This document shows, one piece after another, positions 1-4,397 of a DNA stretch of 6,106 nucleotides. Positions within the stretch are counted from its first letter, which is position 1, and each line of letters starts with the position of its first letter. Both the position numbers and the translations under genes were made by a program. Source of the stretch: an uncultured Hungatella sp. (GTDB lineage Bacteria; Bacillota; Clostridia; Lachnospirales; Lachnospiraceae); assembly GCA_959018155.1 (NCBI GenBank), contig CAUEKH010000162.1, positions 1 through 6,106 of the forward strand. The letters run 5' to 3'. The notes beneath the pieces were generated by a model, which did no database searches, had not been told where the DNA came from, and saw only the letters and a list, made by a program, of their open reading frames with translations.

Positions 1-1
1 G

Positions 2-631
2 AACAAATATCAACAGCTGATGGAGAAGCTTTCAGTAGGGAATTCTTCTGTGCTGGCTTCCACGGATCACATCCTGATTGATTTGTCTTCCTGGTATAAA
101 TCATCGCTGGCGCCCAAGATTGAACTGATTCAGTCGGCTGTCGACGGAAGAAATTATATCAGCTTTCGGTACTATGGCCCGAACAGTGAGGGAGAGCGGA
201 AAATCGAGCCGTACCTTCTTGTTTTCCAGTGGTCCTCCTGGTATGTGTGGGGGTACTGTACTGATCGGGAAGATTACCGGCTGTTCAAATTGAACCGTAT
301 TCTCGATCTGAAGTGTCTGGAGGAACATTTTGAAAAGCGGGACGTTCCCGACTATGACATGTCTCCGGATAAGGCATTCCCCATCTGTTTCTACGCGGTT
401 GTTGTCTGTGACTCTGCGATGAGATGGAGACTGATAGAGGAATACGGAGTGGACAGCTTCGAAGAGCGCGGGGATGGAAAACTGCTTTTTAAGTCGGGAT
501 TTTCTGATAAGAACCATTTATTTGGCTGGCTCTTAAGCATGGGCGACCAGGCGGAACTGACAGAGCCGGAATCTCTGCGGGAAGAGTTCGCGGTTCTCGC
601 AGAAAAGATTTGTAAAATTTACAGAAGATGA
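2..631 (+). CDS. WYL-domain transcriptional regulator, 3' part (YafY-like)
   Basis: This is the C-terminal part of a cytoplasmic DNA-binding regulator. The frame is open to the left edge, so the ATG at 20 is an internal Met and the N-terminal helix-turn-helix lies outside the window. The visible protein carries the WYL sensor domain. A beta strand with ISFRYYG is followed by RKIEPYLLVFQWSSWYVWGYC, in which WYV stands where the family has WYL, and then by YRLFKLNRI, which matches the conserved R-x-F-x-L-x-R segment. The remainder (from about nt 385) resembles the WCX extension, with LLSMGDQAELTEPESLREE near the end. WYL domains are known ligand- or nucleic-acid-sensing modules of bacterial regulators. 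The ligand cannot be read from the sequence. The gene ends 75 nt before the next one, an effector-binding-domain protein, so the two may be transcribed together. The family call is firm, and the target genes are unknown. Confidence 0.88.
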   Translation, partial: NKYQQLMEKLSVGNSSVLASTDHILIDLSSWYKSSLAPKIELIQSAVDGRNYISFRYYGPNSEGERKIEPYLLVFQWSSWYVWGYCTDREDYRLFKLNRILDLKCLEEHFEKRDVPDYDMSPDKAFPICFYAVVVCDSAMRWRLIEEYGVDSFEERGDGKLLFKSGFSDKNHLFGWLLSMGDQAELTEPESLREEFAVLAEKICKIYRR

Positions 632-706
632 CATACAGCTGTCATGTTTGCTGTGATATCCTGTAGAAGAAATAAGAAGAACAGCCAGAGAAGAGAGGAT
701 ACCACG

Positions 707-1171
707 ATGGATTATGAGATTGTGACACTACAGGAAAAGACAGTGATGGGAGTAACCGCCAGGACGAATAACAGCGCCCCTGATATGGGAAGTGTGATAG
801 GCGGACTGTGGGAAGCTTTTTATCAAAAAGGTTTCTACGAGAAGATCCCGGCGGGAAAGAAAGACAGAGTTCTTGGAATCTATTCAGATTATGAAGGGGA
901 TGAGACTGCTGATTACAACATGACAGTGGCCTGTGAGATAACTCCTGAGAGCGTAGAACAGGGAATTCCCGAGGGGATGACCGTGAAGAGAATTCCAGCC
1001 GGAAGGTATGCAAAGTTTGTGGTAAAGGGCCATGTACAGTATGCGGTCATGGAGTTCTGGCAGCAGCTGTGGCAGATGGATTTGGAACGGGCTTTTCTGG
1101 CAGATTTTGAGGAATATCAGGACAGCAGTGTGGAAGACGCGGAGATTCATATTTATATCGGGTTAAAGTGA
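707..1171 (+). CDS. GyrI-like / AraC effector-binding domain protein
   Basis: A 154-residue stand-alone effector-binding protein of the GyrI-like (AraC E-binding, Cass2-like) superfamily. In this family a duplicated beta-alpha-beta-beta fold binds small, often cationic or amphipathic, molecules. I chose the ATG at 707 because GAGAGG (693-698) lies 8 nt upstream. The longer frame from 644 would add 21 basic, unconserved-looking residues and has no ribosome binding site. Family-like features are GGLWEAFYQKGFYEKIP (about residues 27-43), the VLGIYSDYEGDETADYNMTVACEI segment in two conserved strands (about 49-72), IPAGRYAKFVVKGH (about 90-103), and an end of the form EIHIYIGLK, which is the usual last strand. 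There is no DNA-binding domain, so it would be a ligand-binding partner or a single-domain sensor rather than a regulator. It follows a WYL regulator and precedes a GNAT gene by 35 nt, suggesting one operon. The ligand is unknown. Confidence 0.85.
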   Translation: MDYEIVTLQEKTVMGVTARTNNSAPDMGSVIGGLWEAFYQKGFYEKIPAGKKDRVLGIYSDYEGDETADYNMTVACEITPESVEQGIPEGMTVKRIPAGRYAKFVVKGHVQYAVMEFWQQLWQMDLERAFLADFEEYQDSSVEDAEIHIYIGLK

Positions 1172-1206
1172 GAACTGCAGACGTCTGCTGATTATGGAGG
1201 AAGAAG

Positions 1207-2010
1207 ATGGAACTGGTAAGAATTACCGCTGAGAATATAGACAGAGAGCATATCTGCTGCGCGATATCAGAAAAGAAGGGCGAGAACTGTGTCTCGGCCA
1301 AGAAGGCGTGGCTGAAGGAACGGTTAAAAGAGGGACTCGAATTCATAAAACTGGACGTCAGAGGGAAGGTTTTTATCGAATACATTCCGGCGGAGTATGC
1401 GTGGTGTCCTGTCGAAGCGCCGGGATATCTTTTTATTAACTGTTTTTGGGTTGCGGGGCAGTTTAAAGGACAGGGCTACGGGAACCAGTTACTGGATTAC
1501 TGCATTGCCGACGCAAAGAAAAAAGGCAGGAAAGGGCTGGTCGCGCTGTCCTCCAGAAAGAAGATGCCTTACCTTTCCGACCCCGGCTTTTTCCGGCACA
1601 GAGGGTTTCAGACGGCAGATACAGCAGAGCCCCACTATGAACTCCTTTATCTTCCGTTCGAGGAAGACAACAGACAAGCCCCGGAATCTCTTCCTTCTCA
1701 GGCGGATGGAAATAAGAGTATCCCATATCTGAAGGAATGCGCAAAATACGGAGTGACAGAGGAAAAAGGCTGGGTTTTATACTACACACACCAGTGCCCT
1801 CATACGGCCAAATACGTCCCCGTTTTGACCGGGTATGCAAAAAACAGGGGAATTACCATCAGGACAGTCCGATTTGAGAATGCAGAGGAGGCCAGAAATT
1901 CACCGAATCCATTTACAACGTATGCCCTGTTTTACGATGGGAAGTTTGTAACGAATGAGATTCAGTCGGAGAACAGCTTTGAGAAGCGGCTGACAAAGAT
2001 GGGATTATAG
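1207..2010 (+). CDS. YoaP-like GNAT N-acetyltransferase with C-terminal YoaP domain
   Basis: A 267-residue two-domain cytoplasmic protein resembling Bacillus YoaP. The N-terminal half (about 1-150) is a GNAT acetyltransferase, and the acetyl-CoA pyrophosphate loop is visible as Q85-F-K-G88-Q-G90-Y-G after the strand FINCFWVAG. FFRHRGFQTAD (about 128-138) is the usual late GNAT segment. The C-terminal half (about 187-267) has WVLYYTHQCPHTAKYVP, a strand followed by Cys197-Pro198 as in a thioredoxin-like fold. It then has NSPNPFTTYALFYDGKFVTNE and ENSFEKRL, which I recognise as the YoaP-specific domain. The substrate is not known for the family. There is one Cys in the thioredoxin-like site rather than a CxxC pair, so ordinary disulfide reduction is unlikely. 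GGAGG (1196-1200) lies 6 nt before the ATG and fixes the start. A strong terminator follows 40 nt after the stop, making this the last gene of its transcription unit. Confidence 0.87.
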   Translation: MELVRITAENIDREHICCAISEKKGENCVSAKKAWLKERLKEGLEFIKLDVRGKVFIEYIPAEYAWCPVEAPGYLFINCFWVAGQFKGQGYGNQLLDYCIADAKKKGRKGLVALSSRKKMPYLSDPGFFRHRGFQTADTAEPHYELLYLPFEEDNRQAPESLPSQADGNKSIPYLKECAKYGVTEEKGWVLYYTHQCPHTAKYVPVLTGYAKNRGITIRTVRFENAEEARNSPNPFTTYALFYDGKFVTNEIQSENSFEKRLTKMGL

Positions 2011-2048
2011 GGACAGACGGTTACTTTACGCCCTGGATACGACACAGA

Positions 2049-2182
2049 TAAAAAGACGGGAAACAGAAATTAAGTCCCGTCTTTTTTACATCCTTATGAT
2101 ACCATGGTCACTAAGTTCGTGGAAGACCCCGCTAAGTGTCCAGGCATATATTCTCAGCAGGCCCGAAAGGACCTCTCCAACT
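2049..2182 (-). ncRNA. Putative structured small RNA, family not recognised
   Basis: A promoter at 2189-2217 reads leftward into about 134 nt that end at the bidirectional terminator. The minus-strand transcript folds as a three-way junction. P1 pairs GUUGGAG (2181-2175) with CUUCCAC (2125-2119), with one bulged U at 2179. P2 pairs AGGUCC (2174-2169) with GGGCCU (2164-2159), closing a UUUC loop. P3 pairs GCUGAG (2158-2153) with CUUAGC (2136-2131), closing a 16-nt loop. P1 and P2 abut, and so do P2 and P3. Each stem has one G-U wobble (2175/2124, 2171/2162, 2155/2134), and each would be a C-A mismatch in a + strand RNA. This points to minus-strand transcription. A short hairpin (2104-2101 region with 2096-2093) may follow. 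No good start codon with a ribosome binding site and a long frame is present, so it is probably non-coding. I see no SRP, 6S or RNase P core sequences. Function is unknown. Confidence 0.6.
2051..2087 (+). terminator. Bidirectional intrinsic terminator
   Basis: A perfect 11-bp inverted repeat, AAAAGACGGGA (2051-2061) with TCCCGTCTTTT (2075-2085), encloses a 13-nt loop and continues into a run of six T (2082-2087) on the + strand. The minus strand has the same stem preceded by A and followed by five U (2054-2050). It can therefore end the acetyltransferase transcript from the left and the putative minus-strand RNA from the right. Confidence 0.9.
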
Positions 2183-2188
2183 GTTTCT

Positions 2189-2217
2189 ATTATACCATAA
2201 AAATACGATGATTTAAA
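2189..2217 (-). promoter_or_regulatory. Sigma-A-type promoter of the putative small RNA
   Basis: Read on the minus strand, TTTAAA (2217-2212) lies exactly 17 bp before a perfect TATAAT (2194-2189). Transcription would start near 2182-2183, just before the first paired base of the predicted RNA (2181). Confidence 0.68.
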
Positions 2218-2220
2218 GTC

Positions 2221-2249
2221 TTGTATTCATTCTTTAAAGAGCGTAGAAT
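2221..2249 (+). promoter_or_regulatory. Likely promoter of the DUF6323-DUF6179 operon
   Basis: TTGTAT (2221-2226) and TAGAAT (2244-2249) are 17 bp apart. The -10 box matches consensus at five of six positions and the -35 box at three. The predicted start, around 2256, would leave a leader of about 25 nt that carries the ribosome binding site. Its -35 box lies 3 bp from the -35 box of the leftward RNA promoter, giving a tightly packed divergent pair. Confidence 0.5.
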
Positions 2250-2280
2250 CAGTTCTTACCACAAAAGGGGAGGTAAGATT

Positions 2281-2820
2281 ATGCAGAAAGAATGGTATGA
2301 ACTGATTGCAGCAGGGCAGCAGAAGAAAGAATTGTCCAGGCTTTTATCGTGCAATGAAAAGTCGGCTCAGTACGGTCTGGTTCTGACTGAAGAAGAGGCG
2401 CTTAAGCTTTTAACCTGCCGGAAAGAGGCGCTGATGGAGCAGGGACGTGTGGAATTTGGGGGTGGAATACTGCCTGCGCTGATGGAAGCTTTTTGTGATT
2501 CGGATTATATCACTCAGGATGAGTTTGCCGACACTCTGGCAGATTTACAGGAAGTCTTTTATCTGTACAAGAATGAGGCGAATGAAAATCTGACGGACGA
2601 GGAACTGATTACCTTTATGAGGGAACAGTTTGATGACGTATGCTGCGGCTCGGTGGAATATCTGGAAGAGACGTGTCTGGAACGGTTTGCCAGGGCGGTG
2701 CGGGCCGGCTATGATGATTTTATACAGTCGGGCGGAAGCTGCGAGTATGAAAGATTCTCGGAAGAAATGCGATGGGATAAGGAACTTTTTCTCCAGGTGT
2801 ATTATGAACTGTTAGGATAG
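2281..2820 (+). CDS. DUF6323 family protein (hypothetical)
   Basis: A 179-residue soluble acidic protein that I recognise, without a search, as DUF6323, a Clostridia-restricted family of unknown function. AGGGGAGG (2266-2273) lies 7 nt before the ATG at 2281. The frame stays open to a TTG at 2221, but that lies in the promoter and would add unconserved residues. Visible features are a helical N-terminus with SAQYGLVLTEEEALKLL (about 28-44) and GRVEFGGGILPALMEAFCDSDYIT (about 55-78), then a segment FADTLADLQEVFYLYKNEANENLTDEELITFMREQFDD (about 82-119). It ends in a Cys- and Glu-rich helical region, CCGSVEYLEETCLERFARAV. There is no signal peptide or membrane segment. The downstream DUF6179 gene starts 13 nt after the stop, so the two are almost certainly co-transcribed and probably act together. 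No enzymatic motif is apparent. Confidence 0.8.
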   Translation: MQKEWYELIAAGQQKKELSRLLSCNEKSAQYGLVLTEEEALKLLTCRKEALMEQGRVEFGGGILPALMEAFCDSDYITQDEFADTLADLQEVFYLYKNEANENLTDEELITFMREQFDDVCCGSVEYLEETCLERFARAVRAGYDDFIQSGGSCEYERFSEEMRWDKELFLQVYYELLG

Positions 2821-2833
2821 GAGGGACGGATTT

Positions 2834-3715
2834 ATGCACTATTCGATGGAAGAACTTCTCCCGGTCGTTGCAAAGCTGACAGAGAGATATACAGGAAATG
2901 ACAGCACTTCCGTAACTTATGAGACGGCGTCACAGCTGATGGGGGCCGTAATCTACTGCCTGAAAGAGGGGGAAGAATCGGAAAAAGGAGCCACAAAGAC
3001 AGAACGTACCACCGCCGTTTCCAGTCCGCTGGCAAAGGAGACGGAAACAGATGGAGAACTGTGGTCTGCTTACCAAAGGGGTTATGAAAAAGTGGTGGAA
3101 AAGGTCGGCAGAGCCAGGAGGCTTTACCATTCTATTCTGGAAGAATTCGAGTCGTACGGTAATATTTGCTGTGAGGAGACAATCGTAAAAGGGATGCCGG
3201 AGTTCTTTAAACATTATGACGCCAGATTCTGCCCCCAGAATGAGCTGCTTACGCTGGATTATCCGGTGCTCTGCCCTCTGGGAAGAATGAAAGGGGTAGA
3301 CAGGATATACCGCTATTTATCATGTATCTGGCTGGAGCAGAAGTTTCTGAGAGCATTTTCAAAGGAATATGTGGAGCGTGTTCTCAACGCTTACAGTTCC
3401 GATGATGGGGATGCGGTTTATAACCTGAGTTCTGTAATTATGAGAAATACGGCCCGCCATAAAATGATTGGAAAAACGCTCTCTGAATATGGGTCTCAGA
3501 TCCGGGAACGGGAACAGAAAGGGCGGCTGGTACGGGGAAAGAGCCGGCAAGAACTTGTGGCGGCAATCGGCGAGATTCTGTATCGAATGACAGGGGCGGA
3601 TTCTGCGGAGGGAAAGCGCCTCTACAAATATCTGTTATACGATGGAGAAAATTTCGCGGCTGAAATGGAAAATTGCGCGGAACACGGGTGCCTGGAACGG
3701 ATTTTTGTTCTGTGA
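2834..3715 (+). CDS. DUF6179 family protein (hypothetical)
   Basis: A 293-residue soluble protein that I assign by recognition to DUF6179, the usual partner of DUF6323. TAGGAGGG (2818-2825) overlaps the end of the upstream gene and precedes the ATG, which indicates an operon. The N-terminus has LLPVVAKLTERYTGNDSTSV and ETASQLMGAVIYCLKE (about 8-45). A low-complexity polar stretch, roughly 45-75, links it to the rest. The core has YQRGYEKVVEKVGRARRLYH (about 80-99), FFKHYDARFCPQNELLTLDYPV (about 124-145, likely the most conserved part) and then IYRYLSCIWLEQKFLRAFS (about 158-176). The C-terminal third is helical and charged. There are no membrane segments and no known catalytic signature. Function is unknown. 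The DUF assignment is less certain than the reality of the gene. Confidence 0.78.
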   Translation: MHYSMEELLPVVAKLTERYTGNDSTSVTYETASQLMGAVIYCLKEGEESEKGATKTERTTAVSSPLAKETETDGELWSAYQRGYEKVVEKVGRARRLYHSILEEFESYGNICCEETIVKGMPEFFKHYDARFCPQNELLTLDYPVLCPLGRMKGVDRIYRYLSCIWLEQKFLRAFSKEYVERVLNAYSSDDGDAVYNLSSVIMRNTARHKMIGKTLSEYGSQIREREQKGRLVRGKSRQELVAAIGEILYRMTGADSAEGKRLYKYLLYDGENFAAEMENCAEHGCLERIFVL

Positions 3716-3779
3716 AGTTGCAAGGAAAGCGTGAACAGCAGCAAGTGAGAGATTTGAGCGCAATAAATTGCCGGAAATC

Positions 3780-3808
3780 TTGAAAAATAGCTGCAGGAGA
3801 GTTAGAAT
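3780..3808 (+). promoter_or_regulatory. Sigma-A-type promoter of the yjdF leader
   Basis: TTGAAA (3780-3785) and TAGAAT (3803-3808) are separated by 17 bp, and each matches consensus at five of six positions. The start is expected near 3815, which gives a leader of about 127 nt before the yjdF ATG. No terminator is visible between the DUF6179 stop (3715) and this promoter, so some read-through from upstream is possible. Confidence 0.68.
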
Positions 3809-3835
3809 AAAATGGAAATTAAATAACGCAGAGAA

Positions 3836-3941
3836 AAAAACACAGTCCCGGCCGGTAGTCCGGGCACAGTTACCATAAACTGTCAGTAACCTGCCTCCTC
3901 GGTTGTCCATTCTTTGCTGAAGAAAGCGAGGAGTGTTTTTT
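3836..3941 (+). promoter_or_regulatory. yjdF riboswitch (azaaromatic-sensing class)
   Basis: This structured leader lies directly before a yjdF (DUF2992) gene, the known location of the yjdF RNA motif. That class is reported to bind diverse azaaromatic compounds and to control yjdF translation. Visible helices are CCCGG (3847-3851) with CCGGG (3860-3864), and ACAGTT (3866-3871) with AACTGT (3878-3883). The latter competes with GTTAC (3869-3873) pairing to GTAAC (3886-3890). The expression platform pairs CTCCTCG (3895-3901) with CGAGGAG (3927-3933), burying the Shine-Dalgarno GAGGAG (3928-3933). An inner CTTT/AAAG stem (3912-3915 with 3923-3926) supports it. Six T (3936-3941) follow the hairpin, so termination is also conceivable. 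The class call rests on gene context and architecture, not on a covariance search. Confidence 0.8.
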
Positions 3942-4361
3942 ATGCAAAAAAACGAAAGCAGGCTGACAGTTTATTTTGATGGTGTATTCTGGATTGGGAT
4001 TTATGAGCGCGTTTCTGACGGACGGTTAGAGGCGTGTAAAATTACATTTGGAGCGGAGCCGAAGGATTACGAGATATCCCGGTACCTTCTGCAGAACTGG
4101 GGAAATCTTCACTTCAGCCCTTCTGTAGATGATAAAGAAGCCCAGGAGAAGAAGATAAATCCAAAACGAATGCGCCGTATGGTTAAAAAGCAGCTTGAAT
4201 CTCACGGAACGGGAACGAAATCGCAGCAGGCGTTAAATCTGCAGCGTGAGCAGTCGAAAGAAGAACGGAAAATTAAAAAGCGTGAGGGGAAAGAAGCGGA
4301 AAAGGAGCAAGCTTTTCTGCTGAAACAGCAGAAGAGGAAGGAGAAACACAGAGGCAGATAA
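3942..4361 (+). CDS. yjdF: YjdF family protein (DUF2992)
   Basis: A 139-residue basic protein of the YjdF/DUF2992 family, whose biochemical role is not established. The N-terminus LTVYFDGVFWIGIYER (about 8-23) is the family signature, followed by FGAEPKDYEISRYLL (about 36-50) and NPKRMRRMVKKQL (about 73-85). The last third is a lysine- and glutamate-rich predicted helix or coiled coil beginning QQALNLQREQSKEERKIKKR, typical of the family. I chose the ATG at 3942, 8 nt after GAGGAG (3928-3933). A GTG at 3933 is in frame but falls on the last base of the Shine-Dalgarno itself. Expression should be set by the riboswitch immediately upstream, which hides this site. Family knowledge suggests a role in handling toxic azaaromatic compounds, which is inferred from the riboswitch ligands. 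The repair gene downstream begins 36 nt after the stop with no terminator between. Confidence 0.92.
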   Translation: MQKNESRLTVYFDGVFWIGIYERVSDGRLEACKITFGAEPKDYEISRYLLQNWGNLHFSPSVDDKEAQEKKINPKRMRRMVKKQLESHGTGTKSQQALNLQREQSKEERKIKKREGKEAEKEQAFLLKQQKRKEKHRGR

Positions 4362-4397
4362 TTACAGGCAAGTCATGGATAAAAGCAGGTGAAAATA

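Noticed and set aside
628..645. Inverted repeat ATGACA-TACAGC-TGTCAT at the end of the WYL gene
   Set aside because: Six-bp arms without a following T run, and overlapping the stop codon. Too weak to call a terminator, and there is no independent reason to call it an operator.
648..676. Possible promoter TTGCTG with AATAAG before the effector-binding gene
   Set aside because: The -10 box is a poor match to consensus, and co-transcription from upstream is equally likely.
644..706. Upstream ATG extension of the effector-binding protein
   Set aside because: It adds 21 polar residues with no ribosome binding site. The ATG at 707 has a well-placed GAGAGG.
2088..2190. Rightward (+ strand) riboswitch leader for the DUF6323 gene
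   Set aside because: The stems contain C-A mismatches on the + strand that become G-U pairs on the minus strand, and the rightward promoter lies downstream of this stretch.
3933..3941. GTG start for yjdF at 3933
   Set aside because: It would begin on the last base of the Shine-Dalgarno GAGGAG. The ATG at 3942 has proper spacing.
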